Part shown: positions 1-8,624 of the stretch, in pieces
How the letters are laid out: each line of letters begins with the position of its first letter
Numbering within the stretch: the stretch's first letter is position 1
NCBI GenBank assembly: GCA_937919655.1
Contig: CALFPJ010000042.1
Location: forward strand, 1 to 64,000
DNA from: an uncultured Gemmatimonadales bacterium
GTDB lineage: Bacteria; Gemmatimonadota; Gemmatimonadetes; Longimicrobiales; Gaopeijiaceae
Length of the DNA stretch: 64,000 nucleotides
Direction: 5' to 3'
The notes under the pieces: generated by a model
What the model saw: only the letters and a program-made list of their open reading frames with translations
The model's database searches: none
What the model was told of the DNA's origin: nothing
Translations under genes and position numbers: made by a program

Positions 1-206
1 TGGCGGCTGCCTTCTTAGGAGCAGCTTTCTTGGCGGCTGCCTTCTTAGGAGCAGCTTTCTTGGCGGCTGCCTTCTTAGGAGCAGCCTTCTTAGCTACGGC
101 CTTTTTCGGAGCAGCCTTCTTAGCTGCGGCCTTCTTCGGAGCAGCCTTCTTAGCTGCGGCCTTCTTCGGAGCAGCCTTCTTAGCTGCGGCCTTCTTAGGA
201 GCAGCA
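1..206. repeat. 30-bp tandem coding repeat (about 7 units visible)
   Basis: A 30-base unit recurs with period exactly 30 from base 1 to about 206. Units 1-3 are nearly identical to one another, and units 4-7 form a second variant. Each unit encodes one AAPKKAAAKK decapeptide on the minus strand. The period is a multiple of three, so gain or loss of units keeps the reading frame. Confidence 0.85.
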
Positions 207-358
207 TCCGCTGGGGCTGCCGCCGCTGGGGCGGCTGCCTTGCGCGCCGGAGCCTTCTTTGCAGCCGGACGCTTTTTGGCGCCAGCAGCTTTCTTTGCAG
301 GCAGCTTTTTGGCCGCCGCGGTCTTCTTGGCCGGAGCCGATTTTTTCTTGGTCGCCAC
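1..358 (-). CDS. Histone H1-like Lys/Ala-rich DNA-binding protein (C-terminus outside window)
   Basis: About 119 N-terminal residues are visible; the gene runs off the window start, so its full length is unknown. The protein is almost only Ala, Lys and Pro. A less regular N-terminal section (GTG-ATKKKSAPAKK) is followed by decapeptide repeats of the type AAPKKAAAKK. Such composition is typical of bacterial histone H1-like (AlgP/Hc1-type) proteins that bind DNA non-specifically through their lysine tails and act in the nucleoid. The start is the GTG at 356-358, preceded by a perfect GGAGG ribosome binding site (complement of 367-371) with 8 bases of spacing. The opposite strand is also open here because the repeat avoids stops. 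AlgP-like regulator versus nucleoid protein cannot be separated from composition alone. Confidence 0.8.
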   Translation of the reverse strand, partial: MATKKKSAPAKKTAAAKKLPAKKAAGAKKRPAAKKAPARKAAAPAAAAPADAAPKKAAAKKAAPKKAAAKKAAPKKAAAKKAAPKKAVAKKAAPKKAAAKKAAPKKAAAKKAAPKKAAA

Positions 359-577
359 GGGGAATTCCTCCAAACGGTGTAGGGGCGAGTCGAAACGCGT
401 AGAAGCGCTAGTCATTATCTACATTCACTTTGATTCCAGGCGCAATGGGCGTGAGTGGGCGACGGCCACCGCATCTCGGGTATGGACGCGGCACCTCCCA
501 CTATATACAGTGCTCCGGTCACGGATGATCTTCGATTCAGGTAGGGTCAGGATTGAATTTTCTTCACGTCTTCTGTA

Positions 578-1387
578 ATGCCAAAAACGCTTGCAATGGC
601 TGAAATGTCGGAGCTTTCGCCCTCGGATTTTCTCCGTGAGCTGCACTGCCATGGGGTCCGGCGCGTAAGCCGCGTCACCTACCGAAAAAACCGCAATACC
701 ATCTGGTCTCTTACTCAGAGAGGCACGGTACTAAATGTGCACGAAATCTTCCGGCTAGCGCCGCCAGACATCTTGCGCGCATTCGCCGTCATTACGAAGC
801 AGGGTGGGCTCTCGAGCCGAACGGCGGAGGCAGCGAGTCAAGCCATCAGCGACTGGCCTGTACTCAACGCCGCGATCGCGGCCGCTCGCGCGGAGTACGA
901 TGAGCGTCGGGCGACGGCGAGTTGCGACGGCGTTGGGAGCGTGACGCATTGCTGCGCGACTCCCGAGCAGCGTGCCTATGTGAGGGCCCTTTACTCCCAC
1001 TTCAATCGTACTCGCTTCGGTGGCGTTTTGCCGGAGGGGATACCCGTTCGATTGAGTAGGCGCATGAAATCCGCACTCGGGCACATGCTACCCGGTGAGC
1101 ACAAAGGGAGGAGGTATGTGGTGGAGGTCGCGCTCAATGTGGACCTACTGTTGGTCGGAAACGGAGCGGAACGAGTCGACACGCTTCTGCACGAGATGGC
1201 ACATGCGGCAGATTACCTGCTCACGGGCGCAAGGGGGCATGGAAGGAGTTGGCGGGAGTGGGCCGTGACCGTGGGTTGCACTCCAGAGATGACCTACGCG
1301 CGCCCGGTGCGCCGACGGAAACGACGACGTGACCTGGTCACACGTGTGCCGCCGCTGCCCCACGCGCTACGGCGCCATAAAGCGTAG
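578..1387 (+). CDS. SprT-like zinc metallopeptidase domain protein
   Basis: This 269-residue protein has a C-terminal SprT-like metallopeptidase core. The zinc-binding helix HEMAH lies at residues 205-209 and a third ligand candidate sits in the downstream motif GHGRSW (His about 221), the HExxH...H layout of the SprT/Spartan family. Family members cleave DNA-bound or other proteins, but the bacterial role is poorly known. The first ~100 residues are a separate helical region without a recognised fold. The C-terminus is strongly basic (VRRRKRRR, about 244-251), consistent with nucleic-acid binding, and lacks the CxxC zinc ribbon seen in many SprT proteins. In-frame ATGs at 596 and 605 are possible alternative starts. 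It is divergent from the histone-like gene. Confidence 0.75.
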   Translation: MPKTLAMAEMSELSPSDFLRELHCHGVRRVSRVTYRKNRNTIWSLTQRGTVLNVHEIFRLAPPDILRAFAVITKQGGLSSRTAEAASQAISDWPVLNAAIAAARAEYDERRATASCDGVGSVTHCCATPEQRAYVRALYSHFNRTRFGGVLPEGIPVRLSRRMKSALGHMLPGEHKGRRYVVEVALNVDLLLVGNGAERVDTLLHEMAHAADYLLTGARGHGRSWREWAVTVGCTPEMTYARPVRRRKRRRDLVTRVPPLPHALRRHKA

Positions 1388-1731
1388 TGTGTAGCGTTCT
1401 CGCCTTCGTATCCGGGTCGAACCGCCTCCACCGGTAGAGGTCAGCTTCGGGGGCCACGACGCGCAAGGGGCCGACTGAGCCCGTCGCCGTAGTGGCCTGC
1501 TGAGCGCCATCGGTGTCGATCAGGCGAGCCAGCGCGGCGACTCCCGCTGATCGTTCGACTCATCGAGGGTGCGGCCCCGACAGGGTTGGCCTTTGAGTGG
1601 CGAAAGCCCCGAGCACGAGGAGCCACGCGGCCGCTCTGAGGTGGTTGATCGCTGTGGGGCGGGGTTTGGTGATCATCGCCCGCGGTAGGTGTAGCGACAC
1701 CGGTCGAGCAATAACGAACTTCTGGTCAGCC
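1388..1731. other. Intergenic stretch without recognised gene
   Basis: These 344 bases lie between the convergent ends of the SprT-like gene and tkt. Short ORFs on both strands have no recognisable protein character. A small stem-loop (GGTGT-AGCG-ACACC, about 1688-1701) lies downstream of the tkt stop but has no T tract. I see no tRNA arms and no known RNA family. Confidence 0.5.
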
Positions 1732-3732
1732 TTAGCGCCCCGCCTTTACCGCCTCAACCAAGGCGTCCGCGGTCACCCCAAACTGCTCGTAGAGGATTTC
1801 GGCGGGTGCCGAGGCTCCGAAGTGATCGATACCGATCGCTCGGCCTGCGTCGCCGACCCAGCGCGCCCAACCGAACGTGCTGGCCGCCTCGATCGACACG
1901 CGGTTCGTCACGGCAGCGGGTAGCACCTCGGCTCGGTAGCTGGCGTCTTGTTGCTGAAACAGGAACCAACTCGGGAAGCTCACCACCCGCGTGGGCACGC
2001 CGTCTGCCTCAAGACGAGCGCGGGCCTGGACAGCGAAGCCAAGTTCCGAACCGCTGGCCATCAAGATGGCCTCGGGATTTTCGTTCGACGCCTCGATAAG
2101 CACATACGCGCCCCGTCGTAACCCGTCGGCGGAGGCGCACAGGCCCCCACGATCCAACAGGTCCACGCTCTGCCGGCTCAGGGCAAGCCAACTGGGTCCG
2201 TCAGCACGCTCGACCGCCACGCGCCACGCGATCTCTGTCTCGGCCGCATCGCCGGGTCGTAGGTCGCACACGTTCGGGATCGCGCGCAGTGCTGCGAGCT
2301 GTTCGATCGGCTGGTGGGTGGGTCCGTCTTCGCCCAGCCCGATGGAGTCGTGACTGAACACGTACGTAACCGGCAGTCCCATCAGGCCGGCGAGGCGAAT
2401 CGCTGGCCGCATGTAGTCCGAGAAGATCAGGAAGGTGCCGGCGTAGGGTCGGACACCTCCGTGGAGGACCATCCCGTTCATAATCGAACCCATGGCGTGC
2501 TCGCGCACGCCGTAGTGCACCACGCGACCGTCGGGGGTCGATGGCAGCAGGCTGGCAGCACCCTTGATGTCGGTCTTGTTGGAGCCGCCGAGATCTGCGG
2601 AGCCCCCGATCAGGTTGTTCAGGCCAGCTGCGAGGCCCTGAATCACCTTCCCTGACCAGTTTCGGGTCGCGTCGGCGGAAGTGACGCTCGAGAGATCCGG
2701 CACGTGCGCGTCCCACCCTTCGGGAAGATCGCCGGCGACGACGCTGAGGTACTCTGCAGCCAACTCCGGCATCTCCGCGGAATACACGGCAAAGCGGGCG
2801 CGCCAACCGTCCTGTAACCGGCCGCCCTTGTCGATGCAGGTGCGCCAATGTGCGCGAGCACCCTCATCTACATAGAAGGGCTCAAGAGACGGGTAGCCCA
2901 GGTTCTTCTTCGTGGCTTCGATTTCGGCGGCGCCGAGCGGGGCACCATGTGATGCCGACGTACCTGCTTTCCCCGGGCTCCCATACGCGATCGTCGTTCG
3001 AAGCACGACCAGCGTGGGACGTTCGGTCTCGTTTTGGGCTTCGGTGATCGCGAGGTCGATTCTGTTCAGGTCGTTGCCGTCGTGGACATGCACCACGTGC
3101 CATCCGTAGCTCTCGAAGCGCTTCGCTTGATCCGTCGACATCGACAGGTCCGTGCCGCCCTCGATGGTGATGCGGTTGTCGTCCCAGATCCAGATGAGCT
3201 TGCCGAGCTTCTGATGACCCGCGATCGCGGCGGCCTCATGCGAGACGCCCTCCATGAGATCGCCATCAGAACAAAGGGCGTAGGTGAAGTGGTCCACGAT
3301 CTCGTGGCTGGGGCGGTTGTAGCGCGCAGCGAGCCAACGCTCTGCTAGGGCCATCCCAACGGAGTTTGCGACGCCCTGGCCGAGCGGACCGGTTGTCGTT
3401 TCTACGCCCGGCACATGTCCGTATTCGGGGTGCCCTGCAGTAGGTGAGCCCCACTGGCGGAAGTTTTCTATATCCTCTGCGCTGACCTCGTATCCACTCA
3501 GATGGAGTAGCGAGTACATGAGCATGGATGCGTGCCCGACGGAGAGCACGAACCGGTCGCGGTCGATCCATGTCGGGTCGGTCGGGTTGTGTCGCAGGTG
3601 CCGATGGAAAAGCACGTATCCGACAGGCGCGAGCGCCATTGGAGTGCCTGGGTGACCGGAGTTGGCTTTTTGGACCGCATCCATGGACAGGACACGGATC
3701 GCGTCGATGGCTAGCTGCTCGACGTTGCTCAC
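1732..3732 (-). CDS. tkt: Transketolase
   Basis: Transketolase transfers two-carbon ketol units between sugar phosphates in the pentose phosphate pathway, using thiamine diphosphate and a divalent metal, in the cytoplasm. The 666-residue length is standard. The N-terminal domain carries the GHPG loop (His26) and the thiamine-diphosphate/metal motif SDGDLMEG (155-162) ending in Asn186. The central pyrimidine domain has the DSIGLGEDGPTHQP block, and the C-terminal domain is complete. The start is GTG at 3730-3732, overlapping the leuS TGA (GTGA, 4 bases), which implies translational coupling to leuS. Confidence 0.95.
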   Translation of the reverse strand: MSNVEQLAIDAIRVLSMDAVQKANSGHPGTPMALAPVGYVLFHRHLRHNPTDPTWIDRDRFVLSVGHASMLMYSLLHLSGYEVSAEDIENFRQWGSPTAGHPEYGHVPGVETTTGPLGQGVANSVGMALAERWLAARYNRPSHEIVDHFTYALCSDGDLMEGVSHEAAAIAGHQKLGKLIWIWDDNRITIEGGTDLSMSTDQAKRFESYGWHVVHVHDGNDLNRIDLAITEAQNETERPTLVVLRTTIAYGSPGKAGTSASHGAPLGAAEIEATKKNLGYPSLEPFYVDEGARAHWRTCIDKGGRLQDGWRARFAVYSAEMPELAAEYLSVVAGDLPEGWDAHVPDLSSVTSADATRNWSGKVIQGLAAGLNNLIGGSADLGGSNKTDIKGAASLLPSTPDGRVVHYGVREHAMGSIMNGMVLHGGVRPYAGTFLIFSDYMRPAIRLAGLMGLPVTYVFSHDSIGLGEDGPTHQPIEQLAALRAIPNVCDLRPGDAAETEIAWRVAVERADGPSWLALSRQSVDLLDRGGLCASADGLRRGAYVLIEASNENPEAILMASGSELGFAVQARARLEADGVPTRVVSFPSWFLFQQQDASYRAEVLPAAVTNRVSIEAASTFGWARWVGDAGRAIGIDHFGASAPAEILYEQFGVTADALVEAVKAGR

Positions 3733-6194
3733 GAGATCACGAAGTTCACAAGACGTCCCTTTACGTGGATCACTCGGCGTTCCTCAGAACCCTCTAGGTA
3801 ACGCGCGACGTTTTCCTCGGCGCGCGCGGCTGAAATAACGTCCGCCTCAGGGCTCTCCAAGTCGACGGCGATGGTGCCCCTTAACTTGCCGTTCACCTGC
3901 ACGGCCACATTGACCCTGCTCTCTACGGTCTTGGCCTCATCGTACGATGGCCAGTTGGCGCCGTCAAAAATGCTGCCCTGGTGTCCGAATCGCTCCCACA
4001 GCTCTTCGGCCATGTGTGGCGCGAAGGGAGCGATCATTGCGACCAGCGGTTCGACCTCGGCACGTACGGGCCGGCGTCCGCCGGAGCGAACGGTGTTGAG
4101 GCACTCCATGAGGGCGGCGATCGAGGTGTTGTAACCCAGGCCTGGTAGTTGCTCGGTGATCTGCTTGATCGTTTGGTGGACTTTCCGCTCTACGTCGGGA
4201 TCGGGCGCCTGGTCATGAGGCGCGTCGATCGCGGCCAGCGCTGTGTCCCATAGGCGGTGCAGGAACCCGTAGGGGCCCTGGATGCCTTCCACCCTATAGT
4301 CGCCACCCTCTTCGAACGGCCCCAGGAACATCAGGTACGTCCGGAACGTGTCGGCGCCGAATTCGTCGATGATCGGGTCCGGGACAAGCACGTTGCCCTT
4401 GGACTTCGACATCTTGGCGCCCTCGGAAATGATCAAGCCGTGTGCGCGGAACACGCTGAACGGTTCTTCGAAGTCGATGTGGCCGAGGTCCTTAAGCACC
4501 ATGGTGAGAAAGCGTGAATACATGAGGTGCAAGACTGCGTGTTCGTTGCCACCGATATAAGTGTTTACGGGCAGCCATTTTTTGGTGATCTCGGGGTCGA
4601 ACGGCTTGTCACTGATGTCCGACGACGGATATCGCAGGAAGTACCAGCCCGAATCCAGGAATGTGTCGGACACGTCGGTTTCACGGCGCGCGGCCGCCCC
4701 ACACTCCGGGCATGTCGTCTTATACCACTCTTCGACGCGCGCGAGCGGACTCACGCCTGAGTCGTCCGGCTTGAAGTCCTCCACACGCGGCAACACCACC
4801 GGTAGGTCGGCTTCCGGGACCGGGACCGGGCCGCACGCCTCACAATAGATGATGGGGATCGGCGGCCCCCAATAGCGCTGGCGGGAAATGCACCAGTCGT
4901 GGAGGCGGAAGTTGACGCGGGCCTCGCCCCAACCGGCCGCTGCCGCCCACTCCGTGACCGCCCCGACAGATTCCGAGACGTCGGTCCCTGTGAAGTCGCC
5001 TGAGTTCACGAGCGAGCCAGGTCCGATGTAGGCTTCACTGAGCGGTGTGTCGGCGTCGTCACCGGGGCCGGCCACCACGCGCACGATGGGGAGCTCAAAC
5101 TGCTGCGCGAACTCGAAATCCCGCTCGTCGTGCCCCGGCACCGCCATGATCGCGCCGGTGCCGTACTCCATGAGGACGTAGTCGGCGATCCAGATGGGGA
5201 CGGGCTGACCCGTGGCCGGGTTGCGGCAGTAGCCACCGGTGAACACACCTGACTTGGTCTTGTCGTTCTTCTGCCGAGCGACGAGGTCTTTGCGCTTGGC
5301 CTCCTCGCGGTATGCTAATACCGGCGGTGCGTGCCCGTCTTCCGTGACGATGTCGACCAGAGGATGCTCGGGTGACAGCACCATGTAACTCGCGCCGAAG
5401 ACGGTGTCGGGGCGCGTCGTGTAGACCTCTACCGTCGTGCCTGTTTCGTCCCCGGCCGGATCGATGACAGGGAAGTGCAACTGAGCACCTTCGCTCCGCC
5501 CGATCCAGTTGCCCTGTGCCTTACGCGTCGACTCGGACCAGTCGATGTCCTGGAGATTGTCGAGGAGTCGCTGCGCGTACTTCGTGATGCTGAAGAACCA
5601 CTGGGCGATCCGTCGTTGCTCGACCGGGGTGCCGCATCGCTCACACGCACCTCCGACAACCTGCTCGTTCGCCAACACAGTCATGCAGGAGGGGCACCAG
5701 TTGACCGGAGCCTCTTTGCGTTCAGCCAGCCCGGCTTTGTAGAGCTGCAGGAAGAGCCACTGAGTCCACTTGTAGTAGGACGGGTCCGTCGTATCTACGA
5801 CGTGCGTCCAGTCGAACATGCCGCCCGTGCGCTGGAGTTGGCGGGTGAAGTTGCGCACGTTGGACGGAATCAGATCCATCGGATGCGTGCCGATCTTGAG
5901 CGCGAAGTTCTCCGAGTGAATGCCGAAGGCGTCGAAGCCGATGGGCTCGAAGACCTGTTTGCCAAGCATCCTCTGAAAACGGCCGTGCACGTCTGCGCCA
6001 GTAAACGCGTAGATGTTGCCCACATGGAGCCCCTCGGCGGAGGGGTAGGGGAACATCATGAGGTTGTAGAAGGGGTCCTCGGCGGCGAGGAAGTCCTCGC
6101 GTGTGAACGCGTTCGTGCCGCGCTCCTCCCAGAGGCTCTGCCACTTCGCTTCCAGTGCTGACGGGTTGTAGCCGTCGCGTTCTTCGTTGGTCAT
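3729..6194 (-). CDS. leuS: Leucyl-tRNA synthetase
   Basis: This enzyme charges tRNA-Leu with leucine. With the ATG at 6192-6194 the protein has 821 residues, within the bacterial range. It has the HIGH-type motif HVGN (57-60), the CP1 editing domain with the TTRPDTVFGASY block, a zinc-binding cysteine cluster in the CP1 insertion (CPSC, CERC), the KMSKS motif at about 592-597, and the anticodon-binding and C-terminal domains. An upstream in-frame TTG (6290) would add 32 residues without family character and overlap the divergent ABC exporter promoter region, so the ATG before the conserved YNPSALEAKW segment is preferred. No clear ribosome binding site precedes it. It is first in a leuS-tkt operon. 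Confidence 0.95.
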   Translation of the reverse strand: MTNEERDGYNPSALEAKWQSLWEERGTNAFTREDFLAAEDPFYNLMMFPYPSAEGLHVGNIYAFTGADVHGRFQRMLGKQVFEPIGFDAFGIHSENFALKIGTHPMDLIPSNVRNFTRQLQRTGGMFDWTHVVDTTDPSYYKWTQWLFLQLYKAGLAERKEAPVNWCPSCMTVLANEQVVGGACERCGTPVEQRRIAQWFFSITKYAQRLLDNLQDIDWSESTRKAQGNWIGRSEGAQLHFPVIDPAGDETGTTVEVYTTRPDTVFGASYMVLSPEHPLVDIVTEDGHAPPVLAYREEAKRKDLVARQKNDKTKSGVFTGGYCRNPATGQPVPIWIADYVLMEYGTGAIMAVPGHDERDFEFAQQFELPIVRVVAGPGDDADTPLSEAYIGPGSLVNSGDFTGTDVSESVGAVTEWAAAAGWGEARVNFRLHDWCISRQRYWGPPIPIIYCEACGPVPVPEADLPVVLPRVEDFKPDDSGVSPLARVEEWYKTTCPECGAAARRETDVSDTFLDSGWYFLRYPSSDISDKPFDPEITKKWLPVNTYIGGNEHAVLHLMYSRFLTMVLKDLGHIDFEEPFSVFRAHGLIISEGAKMSKSKGNVLVPDPIIDEFGADTFRTYLMFLGPFEEGGDYRVEGIQGPYGFLHRLWDTALAAIDAPHDQAPDPDVERKVHQTIKQITEQLPGLGYNTSIAALMECLNTVRSGGRRPVRAEVEPLVAMIAPFAPHMAEELWERFGHQGSIFDGANWPSYDEAKTVESRVNVAVQVNGKLRGTIAVDLESPEADVISAARAEENVARYLEGSEERRVIHVKGRLVNFVIS

Positions 6195-6370
6195 GACGGG
6201 AAAAATCGAGCTAGTTAGGGCCCGTCCGCCGACATTCGGGGACGGCTTGCAATGGATGGCTAACCTACATGGCGCGAGGGGGTCACCCAAGGGCTAGGCT
6301 TGGATTCCAGCGGGCACCCTGGCGGCCGGTGCGGGTATTCAGCCCGCCGCGTTCACGACGAGCCCCGACC

Positions 6371-8128
6371 ATGTCAGAAAAAAAAACTCAGAAGAAGATC
6401 ACCGGCGCGAGCCTTAAGAGCGCCTTCCAGGACATCATTTGGCCACGTAGAAAGCTCATCGGCCTTGGGCTGGTCCTGATCATGTTCAACCGCATGGCAG
6501 GGCTCGTCTTGCCGGCCTCGACGAAATTCCTGATCGATGACGTGATCGGGGGCGGGGACATGGACATGCTGTATCTCCTGCTGAGTGCGGTGGGGCTGGC
6601 CGTCGTCGTTCAATCGGCCACCTCGTATACGCTCACGATGCTGCTCAGCGTTGAGGCCCAGCACCTGATCGCCAGTTTGCGTGCTCAGGTGCAGAAGCAC
6701 GTCTTGCAACTCCCCATTCGTGTTTTCGACAACACGAAGTCTGGCGAGTTAGTCACGCGGATCATGGACGATGTTGAAGGTGTCCGAAATCTGGTCGGTA
6801 CGGGCCTGGTTCAGCTGGTCGGAGGGGTTGTCACCGCGTTGGTCGCGCTGGTGTTTTTGCTGGACATCAGTCCGGTCATGACTGCCCTGGCCGTCGTCCC
6901 GCTGGGAGGCTTCGCCTTCGTATCTACCAAGGCGTTCAGCGTGCTCCGTCCCGCCTTCCGTGAGCGAGGCGCCATCCGGGCGGAAGTGACTGGCCGACTC
7001 ACGGAGGCACTCGGCGGCATACGGGTCATTAAGGGATTCCACGCTGTCGAAAAGGAAGGGGAGATCTTTCACGCCGGTGTGATGCGGATCTTCGACAACG
7101 TGAAGACCACGCTGGTCATGTCGAGCATGGTGACCAGTCTCGGGGCCTTCTTCATGGGACTCGCGAGTGTCCTGGTCATGGGGTACGGCGGGCGTCTGAT
7201 CATTCTGAACCAACTCACCGTGGGCGAGCTGTTTTCGTTCACGCTGTTCCTCGGATTCCTCATCGCTCCGGTCATCCAGCTGGCGAGCGTAGGCACGCAG
7301 ATGACGGAGGCGTTCGCTGGGCTCGATCGTACTTCGGAGTTGTTGTCGTGGCCGCAGGAGGATGACGACCCACGGCGCACGCGCGAGATGCCTCGCATTG
7401 ACGGGCGTGTGAAGTTCGAGGATGTCCACTTCCGTTACGACGAAGACAAGCCGGTCCTAAAGGGCATCAACTTCGAAACGCCAGCCGGAACGGTCATCGC
7501 CCTTGTCGGGAGTTCTGGCTCGGGTAAGTCCACGCTTGCCGGTCTCGCGGCGACGTTCTTGGAGCCCGATGAAGGCCGAGTGCTTATCGACGACATCGAC
7601 CTCCGGGAAGTGAAGCTGGCCAGCTACCGAGACCAACTCGGGCTCGTGCTCCAGGATGACTTCCTCTTCGATGGAACCATTCGGGAGAACCTCCTCTTCG
7701 CGAGGCCCGCCGCCTCCGAAGCGGATATCCGGTCGGCCGCCGAGCAGGCCTATATCACCGAGTTCACGGACCGCTTTCCGGAAGGGCTCGAGACGATCAT
7801 TGGAGAGCGTGGGGTGAAGCTTTCTGGTGGACAACGACAGAGGGTGACGATCGCGCGCGCCATTCTGGCGAACCCGAGGATCTTGCTTCTGGATGAGGCG
7901 ACGTCGAGTCTGGACACCGAGAGTGAGGCTCTGATTCAAAAGAGTCTGGCTGAGCTTCTGAATGGGCGTACGACGTTCGTGATCGCGCATAGGCTGTCTA
8001 CGATCCGACGGGCCGATCTCATCTTGGTCATTGAGGATGGAGAGATCGCCGAGCGTGGGAAACATGCTGAATTGCTCGCCATGGAAGGGCGGTATCATCA
8101 GCTGTATACGCTACAGGCTAGGATCTAG
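6371..8128 (+). CDS. ABC exporter, fused transmembrane and ATPase domains (MsbA-like)
   Basis: This 585-residue half-transporter has an N-terminal membrane domain of about six helices (residues ~20-320) and a C-terminal nucleotide-binding domain. The ATPase carries Walker A GSSGSGKST (about residue 380), the signature LSGGQRQRV (about 484), Walker B ILLLDEATSSLD (about 504) and the His switch in IAHRLST. It is expected to homodimerise and export a lipid or lipophilic compound across the inner membrane; MsbA-type lipid flipping and drug export cannot be told apart from sequence. The start is the ATG before SEKKTQKK; an upstream in-frame start (6269) yields only Arg/Pro-rich translation. Confidence 0.9.
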   Translation: MSEKKTQKKITGASLKSAFQDIIWPRRKLIGLGLVLIMFNRMAGLVLPASTKFLIDDVIGGGDMDMLYLLLSAVGLAVVVQSATSYTLTMLLSVEAQHLIASLRAQVQKHVLQLPIRVFDNTKSGELVTRIMDDVEGVRNLVGTGLVQLVGGVVTALVALVFLLDISPVMTALAVVPLGGFAFVSTKAFSVLRPAFRERGAIRAEVTGRLTEALGGIRVIKGFHAVEKEGEIFHAGVMRIFDNVKTTLVMSSMVTSLGAFFMGLASVLVMGYGGRLIILNQLTVGELFSFTLFLGFLIAPVIQLASVGTQMTEAFAGLDRTSELLSWPQEDDDPRRTREMPRIDGRVKFEDVHFRYDEDKPVLKGINFETPAGTVIALVGSSGSGKSTLAGLAATFLEPDEGRVLIDDIDLREVKLASYRDQLGLVLQDDFLFDGTIRENLLFARPAASEADIRSAAEQAYITEFTDRFPEGLETIIGERGVKLSGGQRQRVTIARAILANPRILLLDEATSSLDTESEALIQKSLAELLNGRTTFVIAHRLSTIRRADLILVIEDGEIAERGKHAELLAMEGRYHQLYTLQARI

Positions 8129-8166
8129 CGGAGCGGCGCTTGATGGGGGCGTCAGGAAAGCCCGGC

Positions 8167-8622
8167 TCACCTCGCTGATCTCTGTACCCCGTTGAACGGT
8201 CGGCTTCCCGGATCGCGATTCATGCCCTTGAAGCTCATCGAGACCGTGCCTTCGATCTTGTCCACATCGATCGTAGCACGGAACTGGACTTTTTCAACCA
8301 TGTCGAGTTCCGGGTTGGTCGAGTCGTGTTCAGTGGCTTCCAAACTCAGTCGGCCGTTCTCGAGCGTACCGCGAACCGTCCAGGTGACTCCCTCCGCCAC
8401 TGTGGTCGTCCAACGCCCTGTCACCACGCCGCCATCGACTGTGAGCGCCAACTCGGCATCGCCCCACTTCTGGATTTCGACCGGCCCGTCTCTATTGATC
8501 CGTACAGCCTGGGCCCAGGTGACATTCCAAGTCACGTCGGTGGTTTGAGCGTTCGCGATGGCAGGGGTGAGTGCCAGAATGAGGGCCGTGGCGGCGGCGA
8601 ACGCCGCAATTCCGGACTTCAT
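8167..8622 (-). CDS. Secreted hypothetical protein
   Basis: This 151-residue protein begins with a clear Sec signal peptide (MKSGIAAFAAATALILAL, cleavage probably after ANA at about 25). The mature part is beta-rich, with alternating polar and hydrophobic residues and no cysteine, and no catalytic motif is recognised. It lies two bases downstream of the permease gene (stop 8625), so it is probably co-transcribed with padR and the permease, and its product may be handled by that envelope system (inference). Confidence 0.65.
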   Translation of the reverse strand: MKSGIAAFAAATALILALTPAIANAQTTDVTWNVTWAQAVRINRDGPVEIQKWGDAELALTVDGGVVTGRWTTTVAEGVTWTVRGTLENGRLSLEATEHDSTNPELDMVEKVQFRATIDVDKIEGTVSMSFKGMNRDPGSRPFNGVQRSAR

Positions 8623-8624
8623 GT

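Noticed and set aside
1-206. CRISPR-like regular repeats
   Set aside because: There are no spacers; the 30-bp units are contiguous and encode an in-frame peptide repeat.
30-578. Long plus-strand ORF of Ala/Phe/Leu repeats
   Set aside because: It is the antisense reading of the histone-like Lys/Ala repeats, which have a GGAGG-led start on the minus strand; the plus frame has no such signal.
1441-1626. 61-codon minus-strand ORF between the SprT-like gene and tkt
   Set aside because: Arg/Ser-rich composition typical of GC-rich shadow frames; no ribosome binding site.
1388-1731. Possible tRNA or structured RNA (TTCGACC and TTCGACT loops)
   Set aside because: No complementary T-stem or acceptor stem could be paired around either loop.
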